Source of the DNA: Bog-473 sp963719485
GTDB lineage: Bacteria; Actinomycetota; Acidimicrobiia; Acidimicrobiales; RAAP-2
Reading direction: 5' to 3'
DNA length: 64,000 bases
Assembly (NCBI GenBank): GCA_963719485.1
Contig: OY970387.1
Coordinates: forward strand, 3,472,001 to 3,536,000
Of this stretch, positions 39,484 through 47,724 are shown piece after piece. The translations under genes were made by a program, and so were the position numbers. The notes beneath the pieces were generated by a model. That model saw only the letters and a program-made list of their open reading frames with translations. It did no database searches and was not told the origin of the DNA. Position 1 is the first letter of the stretch. Each line of letters begins with the position of its first letter.

Positions 39484-39500
39484 CCGGGGATCCACCCCGG
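39484..39500 (+). repeat. Hairpin in the ribD leader
   Basis: CCGGGG-ATCCA-CCCCGG is a perfect six-pair hairpin in the predicted 5' leader, 16 bases before the ribD start. Confidence 0.45.
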
Positions 39501-39516
39501 GCAAGGACCTGACCCC

Positions 39517-40515
39517 ATGGACGATGTGGAGCACATGCGCCGTGCGATGGCGCAGGCCGCAACGGTCCGTTCGACCACGGCACCCAACCCCTGGGTGGGC
39601 TGCGTGGTCGTCCCGCCGGACTCCGACCCGGACGGCGGGCCTGTCTTCGTCGGCGCGACGGCTCCTCCGGGCGGTCCCCACGCCGAGGTGACCGCCCTCG
39701 CCGAGGCCGGCGAGGCGGCACGGGGAGCCACGCTCTACGTCACGCTCGAGCCCTGCGCCCACCACGGGCGCACCCCGCCCTGCACCGACTCCATCATCGC
39801 GGCGGGGGTGGCCCGGGTCGTGGTCGGCATCGAGGACCCCGACCAACAGGTGGCCGGGCGGGGCATCGCGGCGTTGCGCGCCGCCGGGCTGGACGTGACC
39901 GTGGGTGTGGCCGCCGACGAGGTCGCCGAACAGCTGGCCCCCTACCGGAAGCACCGGACGACGGGACAGCCCTGGGTGGTCCTCAAGATGGCGGCCAGCC
40001 TGGACGGCCGCACCGCCGCCCCCGACGGCACCAGCCGATGGATCACCGGGGAGGCGGCGCGCCGGGACGTGCACCGGCTGCGCTCCCGTTCCGACGCCGT
40101 CCTGGTCGGCGCGGGCACGGTTCGCGCCGACGACCCCGCACTGACGGTCCGCCTGGAGGACGGGGTGGAGCGCGAGCAGCCCCTGCGCGTCGTGCTCGGC
40201 CGGGCCCCGGCCGGAGCCAGGGTGCACCCGGCCCTCGAGCTGTCGGGTGACCTCCGGGAGGTGCTCACCGAGCTCGGCAGCCGTGGCGTGCTCCAGCTCC
40301 TGGTCGAGGGCGGGGCGACGGTGGCCCATGACTTCCACGCCGCCGGCCTGGTCGACCGCTACGTCTTGTACCTTGCGCCGGTGCTCTTCGGGGGCGACGA
40401 CGGCCGCCCGCTTTTCGAGGGCCCCGGGGCTGGCACAATTGGGGACGTGTGGAAGGGCAAGCTGGTCTCGGTCGAGCAACTGGGTGAGGATCTTCGAGTG
40501 GAGGTGGCCGCCTGA
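39517..40515 (+). CDS. ribD: Bifunctional riboflavin deaminase/reductase
   Basis: RibD deaminates and then reduces the pyrimidine intermediate of riboflavin synthesis. The 332-residue protein has the deaminase zinc motifs HAEV and PCAHHGRTPPC, the NPWVGCVVV start, and the reductase domain with KMAASLDGRTAAPDGTSRWITG and QLLVEGGATVAHDF. ATG at 39517 begins MDDVEHMRRAMAQA, fitting the family. Its stop overlaps the ribBA start by one base. Confidence 0.95.
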   Translation: MDDVEHMRRAMAQAATVRSTTAPNPWVGCVVVPPDSDPDGGPVFVGATAPPGGPHAEVTALAEAGEAARGATLYVTLEPCAHHGRTPPCTDSIIAAGVARVVVGIEDPDQQVAGRGIAALRAAGLDVTVGVAADEVAEQLAPYRKHRTTGQPWVVLKMAASLDGRTAAPDGTSRWITGEAARRDVHRLRSRSDAVLVGAGTVRADDPALTVRLEDGVEREQPLRVVLGRAPAGARVHPALELSGDLREVLTELGSRGVLQLLVEGGATVAHDFHAAGLVDRYVLYLAPVLFGGDDGRPLFEGPGAGTIGDVWKGKLVSVEQLGEDLRVEVAA

Positions 40516-41735
40516 TGGGGTTCTCGACTGTGCAGGAGGCGATCGACTCCATCGGGCGACTGGGCATGGCCGTGGTGGTCGACGACGAGGACCGCGAGAA
40601 CGAGGGCGACCTCGTCATGGCGGCCGAGGCGGCGACACCCGAGAACATCGCCTTCTTCCTGACCCACACCTCGGGTGTCATCTGCGTCCCGCTGCTGCCC
40701 GAGCGCGCCGACCTGCTCGACCTGCCCCTGATGGTCACGGCCAACACCGAGGCGCAGCGGACAGCCTTCACAGTGAGCGTCGACTACCGGCACGGCACGA
40801 CCACCGGGATCTCCGCCACGGACCGGTCGTCGACCATCGCCGCCCTGATCGACCCCGCCACCCGCCCGAACGATCTGAACCGCCCCGGGCACATCTTCCC
40901 GCTGCGGTACCGGGCGGGCGGGGTGCTCAAGCGCGCCGGGCACACCGAGGCGACCGTGGACCTGGCCCGCGCCGCCGGCCTGTCGCCGGCCGGCGTGCTG
41001 TGCGAGATCGTGACCGAGGACAAGTCCGAGATGGCACGGCTCGTCGACCTGGAGCGCTTCGCCAAGAAGCACGACCTCCCGCTGATCTCCATCGCGGATC
41101 TCATCCGCTACCGCCGGCAGAACGAGAAGCTCGTGCGCCTCGTCTCCGAGGCGCGCATCCCGGCCGAGGGGCGCGAGTTCCGCGCCTTCGTCTACGAGTC
41201 CGTGCTCGACAACGAGCAGCACCTCGCGCTGGTGATGGGCGACGTGGCGGGGACCGAGGACGTGCTGGTGCGCGTCCACTCCGAGTGCCTGACCGGCGAC
41301 GTGTTCGGCTCGCTCCGCTGCGACTGCGGCCCGCAGCTGCAGGCGTCCCTCGACCTCATCGAGCAGGAAGGGCGGGGGGTCCTCATCTACCTGCGCGGCC
41401 ACGAGGGCCGCGGCATCGGCCTCGGCCACAAGATCCGGGCCTATCAACTGCAGGAGGAGGGCCACGACACGGTGGACGCCAACCTGCAGCAGGGGCTCCC
41501 GGTCGACAGCCGCGAGTACGGCATCGGCGCCCAGATGCTCGTCGACCTCGGCGTGACGACCATGCGCCTCATGACGAACAACCCGGTCAAGTACGGCGGG
41601 CTCGAGGGCTTCGGCCTCGACATCACCGAGCGGGTCCCGCTGCAGCTCGCGGCCAACCCCGAGAACATCGCCTACCTCCGCACCAAGCGCGAGCGGATGG
41701 GGCATCTCCTGCACGGCCTCGACGACGTCCTGTGA
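40515..41735 (+). CDS. ribBA: Bifunctional DHBP synthase / GTP cyclohydrolase II
   Basis: The N-terminal RibB domain makes 3,4-dihydroxy-2-butanone 4-phosphate (VVVDDEDRENEGDLVMAA, DYRHGTTTGISATDRS, GHIFPLR, GHTEATVDL). The C-terminal RibA domain opens GTP (RVHSECLTGDVFGSLRCDCGPQL with three zinc Cys, LRGHEGRGIGL, MTNNPVKYGGL). The 406-residue length is normal. Normally ribE lies between ribD and this gene in actinobacteria; here ribD and ribBA overlap directly. Confidence 0.96.
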   Translation: MGFSTVQEAIDSIGRLGMAVVVDDEDRENEGDLVMAAEAATPENIAFFLTHTSGVICVPLLPERADLLDLPLMVTANTEAQRTAFTVSVDYRHGTTTGISATDRSSTIAALIDPATRPNDLNRPGHIFPLRYRAGGVLKRAGHTEATVDLARAAGLSPAGVLCEIVTEDKSEMARLVDLERFAKKHDLPLISIADLIRYRRQNEKLVRLVSEARIPAEGREFRAFVYESVLDNEQHLALVMGDVAGTEDVLVRVHSECLTGDVFGSLRCDCGPQLQASLDLIEQEGRGVLIYLRGHEGRGIGLGHKIRAYQLQEEGHDTVDANLQQGLPVDSREYGIGAQMLVDLGVTTMRLMTNNPVKYGGLEGFGLDITERVPLQLAANPENIAYLRTKRERMGHLLHGLDDVL

Positions 41736-41757
41736 CGGCGCGCGCCGCCGGCGGCTG

Positions 41758-42291
41758 ATGGCCGAATCCGACCTGGTCGCCCTGCCGGCAGACGCGCTCG
41801 ACGATGTCGCGTCCCGCGTCGGCGCCAGCCTGCACGGCACGGCCGACGGCACCGGGCTCCGTGTCGGCCTCGCCTGCGCCGAGTTCAACGGCGGCATCAC
41901 ACTCCGGTTGCTCAACGGAGCCCTCGACGCGTTGTCCGGAGCCGGGACCGACCGCCGGGACGTCACGGTGGCCTGGGCGCCGGGGGCCTTCGAGCTGCCG
42001 CTGGTCGCCCGGGCCTTCGCGCATGCCGGGAAGGTTGACGCCGTGCTGTGCCTGGGCGCCGTCATCCGGGGGGACACCGGGCACTACGACTTCGTGGCGG
42101 GGGAGTGCGCCTCGGGGATCCAGCAGGTGCAGCTGGCGACCGGTGTGCCGGTGGTCTTCGGCGTCCTGACGACCGAGACGCTCCAGCAGGCGCTCGAGCG
42201 TTCGTTGCCCGACGAGACGAACAAGGGCCGCGAGGCGGCGCTGACCGGGATCGAGATGGTGCGGCTGTTGCGGAGTGGGCCGCTCTCGTAG
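41758..42291 (+). CDS. ribH: 6,7-dimethyl-8-ribityllumazine synthase
   Basis: It condenses the RibA/RibD and RibB products to lumazine. The 177-residue protein shows CAEFNGGIT, WAPGAFELPLVARAF, LGAVIRGDTGHYDFVAGECASGI with the catalytic His region, and VPVVFGVLTTET. The first 30 or so residues (MAESDLVALPADALDDVASRV) are an extension beyond the usual start; an internal start is possible but no clear alternative with a ribosome site is seen. Confidence 0.94.
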   Translation: MAESDLVALPADALDDVASRVGASLHGTADGTGLRVGLACAEFNGGITLRLLNGALDALSGAGTDRRDVTVAWAPGAFELPLVARAFAHAGKVDAVLCLGAVIRGDTGHYDFVAGECASGIQQVQLATGVPVVFGVLTTETLQQALERSLPDETNKGREAALTGIEMVRLLRSGPLS

Positions 42292-42354
42292 CGCCGGGGC
42301 CGGTGGCCCCCGGGCCGCCCCTCATTCATGGGCCGTTCACAGGATCGACACTGC

Positions 42355-42368
42355 CCGGACACGTCCGG
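42355..42368. repeat. Palindrome upstream of the hydrolase gene
   Basis: CCGGAC-AC-GTCCGG is a perfect six-base inverted repeat just before a TACGGT -10-like box (42373-42378), so it may be an operator for the hydrolase/phosphotransferase gene. Confidence 0.35.
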
Positions 42369-42421
42369 CCTCTACGGTGGGCGCCGAGAGCGGAACCGGC
42401 AGACCACCACGGGAGATGGGC

Positions 42422-44311
42422 ATGGGTGAGACGGCGCCCACGGCGGAGACGACGAACCTGACGGACCCCGTCGACCCGGCGGAGATCCGCTACCGGCCCG
42501 GCGTCCGCCGCGAGGGCGCCTTCTGCGCGCAGTACGTCACGATCCACGGCTACCGCCGGGCCTACGTGAAGGCCGGCTCGGGACCCGCGCTCCTCCTCAT
42601 CCACGGGATCGGCGACAGCTCGGACACCTGGCGGCCCGTGGTCGAGCAGCTGGCCGAGCACTACACCGTCATCGCCCCCGATCTCCTCGGGCACGGCCGC
42701 TCGGAGAAGCCGCGAGCCGATTATTCGGTGGCCGGCTTCGCCAACGGGATGCGAGACCTGCTGACCGTGCTCGAGGTGGACCGCGTCACCGTCGTCGGCC
42801 ATTCGCTGGGTGGTGGCGTGGCGGCACAGTTCGCCTATCAGTTCCCCCACCGCTGTGAGCGCCTGGTCCTGGTGGGCAGCGGGGGTGTGGGCCGGACAGT
42901 CAGCCCCCTGCTGCGCGTGGCCGCCGTCCCGGGCGTCGAGGCCCTCATGCCGCTTCTCGGCCTGCCGCCGATCCGCTTCGCCAGCCGCCTCGGCGCCGGG
43001 CTGCTGCGGGTGTTCGACACCGCGCTCGGACGCGACGCCGAGGAGATCCTGGCCGTGTTCGACTCGCTCCCCAACACCGAGGCTCGCCAGGTCATCCTGC
43101 GCACCCTGCGCTCGAGTATCGACTGGTCGGGCCAGGTCATCACCATGCTCGACCGGGCCTACCTGGCCGAGGGCGTTCCCACACTGATCGTGTGGGGACG
43201 GCGTGACGCCATCATCCCACTGGGCCACGGCCGTTTGATCCACACCGTGATGCCGGGCAGCGAGCTGGAGATCTTCGACGAAGCCGGGCACTTCCCCCAC
43301 CACACCGACCCGGCCCGCTTCGTTCGGGTCCTGCGCGAGTTCGTGGAGCGCTCCATGCCCGCCAGCTTCGACCCCGAAGGGTGGCGGGCTCATCTGCTGC
43401 GAGGAGCGCGCACCTCGGTGTCAGCCTCGTCGCCGACTGGCCCCATCAAAACGTCAGCGAGCCTCCTGGAGGGTTTGGCACCGCCCGTCGGTAGCCTGCC
43501 CGCCGTGGAGCACTCTGGAGACGAGGAAGTGCTGCACGGCGGGGTAGCGAACCAGGGCCAGGTGGTGCGGGTGGGTCCCCACGTGCTGCGGCCCTCCAAC
43601 CTTCACTCCCAATCCATCTTCGCGTTCCTACGCGAGGTGCGGACCGCCGGCTTTGGCGGTGTGCCACGGCCGGTGCGGGTCGACGCTGACGGACGCGAGC
43701 GCCTCGAGTTCATTGAGGGCGATGCGCCGGCGGCCCCGTACCCGAGCTGGGCGTTGACGGACGAGGCGTTGACGTCGGTGGCGAAGCTCATGGCCCGGTT
43801 CCACCGGGCGTCGGCCGCGTTCGACCCAGCCCGGCCGGGCTTGACATGGAATGACGAGCTCGCCGACCCCCGGGGCGGCCCCATCGTGTGCCACAACGAC
43901 CTCTGTCTCGAGAACGTCGTGTTTCGCGACGGCCTGGCCGTCGGGCTGCTCGACTTCGACTACTGCGCGCCCGGCCGCCCGGTCTATGACCTGGCGCAGT
44001 TCGCCCGGATGTGCGTGCCGATCGACGACGACGAGAGCGCGGCCCTGCTCGGCTGGGAACGTCCGGACCGTCCGGACCGGCTGCGCCAGGCGTGCGACAG
44101 TTACGGCCTCGACCTCGCAGGACGGAACGAGCTGTTGGAGATCCTCGACGAGGCCATGGCGCGCAGCGGGGAGTTCGTCAAGCGCCATGCCGATGCCGGC
44201 GAGCCGGGCTTCGTCCTGATGTGGGAATGGATGGGCGGCCAGGAACGCTGGGACCGGCGCAAGCGTTGGTGGGCGTCGGAGCGTCCGAGGTTCGTCCGCT
44301 CTCTGGCCTAG
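42422..44311 (+). CDS. Alpha/beta hydrolase continuous with a phosphotransferase (APH-type) domain
   Basis: One open frame of about 629 residues covers two modules. Residues 1-320 are an alpha/beta hydrolase (LLLIHGIGDSSDTWRPV, DLLGHGRSEKP, nucleophile elbow VVGHSLGGG near 127, WGRRDAIIPLGH, and EAGHFPHHTDP with the His). From about 362 (VEHSGDEEVLHGGVANQGQVVRVG) it is an aminoglycoside/choline-kinase-like phosphotransferase with IVCHNDLCLENVVF and GLLDFDYC. The APH family is usually stand-alone and starts at exactly this VEH, where a GTG (43505) follows a TAGCCT box, so a second independent start is likely. The natural TAG stop lies in the target duplication of the adjacent IS. Confidence 0.75.
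   Translation: MGETAPTAETTNLTDPVDPAEIRYRPGVRREGAFCAQYVTIHGYRRAYVKAGSGPALLLIHGIGDSSDTWRPVVEQLAEHYTVIAPDLLGHGRSEKPRADYSVAGFANGMRDLLTVLEVDRVTVVGHSLGGGVAAQFAYQFPHRCERLVLVGSGGVGRTVSPLLRVAAVPGVEALMPLLGLPPIRFASRLGAGLLRVFDTALGRDAEEILAVFDSLPNTEARQVILRTLRSSIDWSGQVITMLDRAYLAEGVPTLIVWGRRDAIIPLGHGRLIHTVMPGSELEIFDEAGHFPHHTDPARFVRVLREFVERSMPASFDPEGWRAHLLRGARTSVSASSPTGPIKTSASLLEGLAPPVGSLPAVEHSGDEEVLHGGVANQGQVVRVGPHVLRPSNLHSQSIFAFLREVRTAGFGGVPRPVRVDADGRERLEFIEGDAPAAPYPSWALTDEALTSVAKLMARFHRASAAFDPARPGLTWNDELADPRGGPIVCHNDLCLENVVFRDGLAVGLLDFDYCAPGRPVYDLAQFARMCVPIDDDESAALLGWERPDRPDRLRQACDSYGLDLAGRNELLEILDEAMARSGEFVKRHADAGEPGFVLMWEWMGGQERWDRRKRWWASERPRFVRSLA
43492..43497 (+). promoter_or_regulatory. Possible internal -10 box (TAGCCT) for the APH part
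   Basis: TAGCCT ends seven bases before an in-frame GTG at 43505, where the phosphotransferase family N-terminus begins. Confidence 0.35.
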
Positions 44312-44313
44312 AG
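44306..44313. repeat. Left target-site duplication of the IS
   Basis: GCCTAGAG, repeated exactly at 45447-45454. It contains the TAG stop of the upstream gene. Confidence 0.8.
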
Positions 44314-45446
44314 CTTCCGGACCGAGAGTCGAGGTGACAGATGGACTCTGCGGTTGATGGTGGTCATGCTGCCTTGTTCTGCTTGTGGTTGTCGAGGATC
44401 TCTTGAGGGGTGCGGCCCCGCATGTAATCGCCGTGGTTGCGCCGGCGGCGGTTGTAGGTGATGAGCCAGGCGTCGGCTTCGGCCTGGAGCTGGCGGATCG
44501 AGGTGAAGTGACGGCGATGGAAGGCCGGGCGCCAGCACTCTTGGAGGATGGTGCCGTGGAAGCGCTCGCACACAGCGTTGTGGTTGGGCGAACGGGGCGG
44601 GATCCGATGGTGCCTGATCCCCTTGGCCGCCAGGGCCGAGATGAAGGCGCCGGCGATGTATTCGGGGCCGTTGTCGCTGAGCACGGCGCGGACCCGCACC
44701 CCGTGGCGCCGATAGGCGCGCAGCACCTGGTCGATGAAGCGGGCGGTCAGCCCTCCGTTGGGCGGGCCGAGCACGATGGCCACGAAAGCCCAGCGGGTGA
44801 AGACGTCGATGGCGGTGAGCTGGTACACCTTGCCCACGCCCTTGAGCTTGCCGATGTAGAACGAATCCACGCAGACGAGCTCGCCCGGGCCACCGGTGGC
44901 CAGGCAGAACCCGAAGGGCTCGTCCTTCCTGGCCGCCTCGGTCAAAAGCCCCGTCGTCGTTGCCGCAATGGCGGCCGCCCGGGCCAGGCGCTGGGCGCGC
45001 TTGCCCAGCCCGTGGGCGACCAGGTGCTTTTGCACCGTCGACTTGGCGATAGAGAAGCCCAGGTCCCCGAGGCGATCGGCGTATTGGCGACACCCGATGG
45101 TGGGCTGGGTCACGGCCAGGGTCAAGAGCGCCTCGAGGACATGGGTCGGGGTGGCCTCGGGCATCTGGGGCGCCCGGCGCTCCTTGGGCATGAGGGCGGC
45201 CAGGCCGTAGCGGTCGGCCACGCCCTTCCACTCGTAGTAGCGGGTCCTCGAGATGCCGAAGACCCGGCAGGCCTCGGCGACATTGCCCACTCGGACGCCG
45301 TAATCCAACACGGCGATGCGCCGCTGGTAGATGATCTCTGCTCGGGTCACGGTGATGGGCTCCTTGGCTCTTTGGAAGGAACCACAGAGTCCATCGCCGG
45401 ACCCCTCAAAGGGGTGGATGTGCAACCTCATCTCGCGGACCGGAAG
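44314..45446. mobile_element. IS481-like insertion sequence, complete
   Basis: The 1,133-base element carries a single transposase on the minus strand. The ends form 22-base imperfect inverted repeats starting CTTCCGG (44314-44335 and the complement of 45425-45446; 18 of 22 positions match by eye). It is flanked by an eight-base direct repeat GCCTAGAG. Ends, duplication and transposase all look intact, so the insertion is probably recent. It sits between the hydrolase/phosphotransferase gene and a thioesterase gene and disrupts neither. Confidence 0.85.
44364..45350 (-). CDS. IS481-like DDE transposase
   Basis: The protein of about 328 residues has an N-terminal helix-turn-helix (VGNVAEACRVFGISRTRYYEWK) and an integrase-core catalytic domain with the DDE triad in LVCVDSFYIGKL, RAVLSDNGPEYI and NAVCERFHGTI. 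The C-terminal YNRRRRNHGDYMRGRTPQEIL is typical of IS3/IS481-superfamily transposases. The GTG at 45350 is preferred because GGAG lies nine bases upstream; an ATG at 45431 inside the terminal repeat would add 27 residues. No frameshift or stop is seen, so it should be active. Confidence 0.88.
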   Translation of the reverse strand: MTRAEIIYQRRIAVLDYGVRVGNVAEACRVFGISRTRYYEWKGVADRYGLAALMPKERRAPQMPEATPTHVLEALLTLAVTQPTIGCRQYADRLGDLGFSIAKSTVQKHLVAHGLGKRAQRLARAAAIAATTTGLLTEAARKDEPFGFCLATGGPGELVCVDSFYIGKLKGVGKVYQLTAIDVFTRWAFVAIVLGPPNGGLTARFIDQVLRAYRRHGVRVRAVLSDNGPEYIAGAFISALAAKGIRHHRIPPRSPNHNAVCERFHGTILQECWRPAFHRRHFTSIRQLQAEADAWLITYNRRRRNHGDYMRGRTPQEILDNHKQNKAA

Positions 45447-45454
45447 GCCTAGAG
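45447..45454. repeat. Right target-site duplication of the IS
   Basis: GCCTAGAG, identical to 44306-44313. Confidence 0.8.
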
Positions 45455-45500
45455 AAGATCCACTCCTCTACAGGGTCTCAGCCCGGGACCGGCGCAGCCT

Positions 45501-45896
45501 TCAGTAGAGGATGAGCTGCGTGCAGCGATACGACGCCATCAACCGCTCGGTGGTCTCGTTCGTCACCGTGGCATCCCAGACCTGTGTCGTCCGCCCCAGA
45601 TGCAGCGGTGCCGCGGTGGCGGCCACCTTTTCACCCTCTCGTGCGCTCGAGATGAAGTTGGCCGAGCAGTCCACCGTGGTGAAGCTGCGCGCCCCCTCGG
45701 GCCAGTGGTGGCTGACCCCGAAGGCGCACAGCGCGTCGGCCATGGTGATGACGACCGGCGCCCAGAGGAAGCCGGTGCCGGCGATGAGGGCATGGGTGAC
45801 AGTCAGCCGCGCCACCGGGTCACGCTCCTCGTCGGGCAGGGGCACGTCGATCCCGAGGAGCTGCAGGAAGTTGCGGGGGTCGTAGGGCAGCGGCAT
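45501..45896 (-). CDS. PaaI-type hotdog-fold thioesterase
   Basis: The 131-residue protein fits the hotdog thioesterase family: ARLTVTHALIAGTGFLWAPVVITMADALCAFGVSHHWPEGARSFTTVDCSANFISSAREGEKVAATAAPLHLGRTTQVWDATVTNE follows the PaaI pattern, with the helix region ITMADALCAFG and the strand SANFISSA. It should hydrolyse acyl-CoA thioesters; substrate unknown. The ATG at 45896 is 70 bases from the divergent hisG start. Confidence 0.8.
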   Translation of the reverse strand: MPLPYDPRNFLQLLGIDVPLPDEERDPVARLTVTHALIAGTGFLWAPVVITMADALCAFGVSHHWPEGARSFTTVDCSANFISSAREGEKVAATAAPLHLGRTTQVWDATVTNETTERLMASYRCTQLILY

Positions 45897-45966
45897 GGGT
45901 CCAGCTTGCCCGACCGGGCGCCGTCCCGGCCTGAGCACGCCGGCGCGTCTGCGAAGATCTACCCCC

Positions 45967-46863
45967 ATGCTCCGCCTCGTCCTGCCCAAGGGCTCGCTCG
46001 AACGCGCCACCATGCAGCTGTTCGAGGACGCCGACCTCGCCGTCAACCGTGCGTCCGACGTGGCCTACCGGGCCACCATTGCGGACCCCCGCATCGCCGA
46101 GGTGCGGATCCTGCGGCCCCAGGAGATCCCCGTCTACGTGGGTGACGGCCTCTTCGACCTCGGCATCACCGGGCGCGACTGCATCGAGGAGCGGGGGAGT
46201 GCGGTCGTCTCCCTCGGCGAGCTGGCCTACTCCAAGGCCACCGCCAACCCCGCCCGGGTCGTGCTCGCCGTAGGCGCGGACTCGCCGGCGCACACCCTGG
46301 CCGAGCTGGCGTCCACCGTCGCCGAACGCCCGGGCCGCCTGCGCGTCAGCACCGAGTACCCCGAGCTGACGCGACGCGCCCTCGAGGCGCACGGGATCGA
46401 AGCCGACATCGCGCTGTCCTACGGCGCCACGGAGGCCAAGGTGCCCGACATCGCCGACGCGGTCGTCGACATGACCGAGACCGGGAGCGCGCTGCGCGCC
46501 GCCGGGCTGCGGGTGATCGAGACGCTGCTGGTGTCGCACACCGAGCTCATCGCCAACCCGGCGGCGGCGGCCGACCCCGACAAGCGCCACGCCATGGAGC
46601 AGATCCTCACCCTGCTGCAGGGCACGCTCGAGGCGCGGGGCAAGGTCCTCGTCAAGCTCAACGTCGCGGCCGAGAACCTCCATGCGGTGCTCGCGGTCCT
46701 CCCCTCCATGCGCGCCCCGACGATCTCGGAGCTCTCCGGCGGCGGCGCCTTCGCCCTCGAAGCGGTGGTGGCCAAGTCCGACATCAACATCCTCATCCCG
46801 GCGCTGCGCGATCAGGGTGCCAGCGACATTCTGGAGATCCCGCTGTCCAAGATCGTCCACTGA
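45967..46863 (+). CDS. hisG: ATP phosphoribosyltransferase (long form)
   Basis: It starts histidine synthesis by joining ATP and PRPP. The 298-residue long form has LVLPKGSLERATMQLFEDADL, the PRPP and Asp-containing GLFDLGITGRDCIEE, RVSTEYPELTRRALEAHG, SYGATEAKVPDIADAVVDMTETGSALRAAGL, and a C-terminal ACT-like regulatory domain (LVKLNVAAENLHAVLAVLPSMRAPTISEL), which mediates feedback by histidine and removes the need for HisZ. ATG at 45967. No hisE is next to it. Confidence 0.95.
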   Translation: MLRLVLPKGSLERATMQLFEDADLAVNRASDVAYRATIADPRIAEVRILRPQEIPVYVGDGLFDLGITGRDCIEERGSAVVSLGELAYSKATANPARVVLAVGADSPAHTLAELASTVAERPGRLRVSTEYPELTRRALEAHGIEADIALSYGATEAKVPDIADAVVDMTETGSALRAAGLRVIETLLVSHTELIANPAAAADPDKRHAMEQILTLLQGTLEARGKVLVKLNVAAENLHAVLAVLPSMRAPTISELSGGGAFALEAVVAKSDINILIPALRDQGASDILEIPLSKIVH

Positions 46864-46864
46864 G

Positions 46865-47098
46865 GTGGCCGGCCCCGTCCCCGCCGCCGGACCGCACCAC
46901 GGGCGCGTCGCCACCTTCGACGCCACCCGGGGCCTCGGTACGGTGGACGACGACGACGGGACGGCCTACGGGTTCCACGCCACCGCCATCGCGGACGGGA
47001 GCCGACGGATCGAGGTCGGCACCGCCGTGGTGTTCACGGTGTCCCCGGGCCACCGCGGCCGCTACGAGGCGCGGTCGTTGGTGCCCGTCTCGTCCTGA
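46865..47098 (+). CDS. Small cold-shock-like (OB fold) protein
   Basis: The 77-residue protein resembles a divergent cold-shock domain: GRVATFDATRGLGTVDDDDGTAYGFHATAI is the shape of the CSD GxVKxFNxxxGFGFI region, though the aromatic RNP residues are mostly absent. It may bind nucleic acid weakly or be a degenerate member. GTG at 46865 is one base after the hisG stop, so it is co-transcribed. Its 3' end overlaps the convergent tetR gene by 37 bases. Confidence 0.7.
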   Translation: MAGPVPAAGPHHGRVATFDATRGLGTVDDDDGTAYGFHATAIADGSRRIEVGTAVVFTVSPGHRGRYEARSLVPVSS

Positions 47099-47724
47099 GC
47101 GTCCCACCATCGCCCGCTATAGCGCCGCGCAAAGACCTCGAGGGCGGCCTCGACGCCGGCGTGGTCGCCCGTGGCGAGCAGGTCGAGCAGGAGGCCCCGT
47201 ATGACGGCCAGGCCGAGGCGGGCGTGCGTCCGGGCTACCTCTTCGGGCACGCCCAGCGCGGCGGACAGCGTGACGTTGACGTCGAGCCAGTGCTCGATGT
47301 CGTCCTTGAGGAGCGGCCGGATCGACTCGTCACCCTGCAGCGCCCGGCCGTAGAGCGCGAAGAACAGGCGCTCGAAGTCGCCCAGCGCGGGGTCGGAGAG
47401 ATAGGCCCACATCCGGCGGATCAGCTGATCGGTCTCGCCGACTGCGTCACCGCCGAGGGCGACCAGTCGGACCCGGGTGCGCGCCTCCACCTCGCGGACG
47501 ACTTCGAGCAGGAGACCGTCCTTGGACCCGAAGTGGTACAGCAGCATGCGGTGGCTGCTCCCCACGGCCTCGGCGATGCGCCGCAGGCTCTGGTCGGCCA
47601 GGCCTTGGGCCGTGAAATGCTCGATGACGGAGTCGAGCAGGCGCTGGCGGGCGCGGCGACCAGCCTCCTCTCGCTGCCCCCCGGACACCGCGGCTTCGGT
47701 CGCTCCACCCGCTTGTCCTCTCAT
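47062..47724 (-). CDS. TetR-family transcriptional regulator
   Basis: The 220-residue protein has the TetR DNA-binding domain (RARQRLLDSVIEHFTAQGLADQSLRRIAEAVGSSHRMLLYHFGSKDGLLLEVVREVE) followed by a helical ligand domain. ATG at 47724. A perfect palindrome lies across its own -10 box and that of the divergent SRPBCC gene, so it is probably an autorepressor that also controls that gene. Its 3' end overlaps the end of the cold-shock-like gene. Confidence 0.9.
   Translation of the reverse strand: MRGQAGGATEAAVSGGQREEAGRRARQRLLDSVIEHFTAQGLADQSLRRIAEAVGSSHRMLLYHFGSKDGLLLEVVREVEARTRVRLVALGGDAVGETDQLIRRMWAYLSDPALGDFERLFFALYGRALQGDESIRPLLKDDIEHWLDVNVTLSAALGVPEEVARTHARLGLAVIRGLLLDLLATGDHAGVEAALEVFARRYSGRWWDAQDETGTNDRAS

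Noticed and set aside
39477..39516. FMN riboswitch before ribD
   Set aside because: The predicted leader is only about 40 bases, too short for an FMN riboswitch, and no conserved elements are seen.
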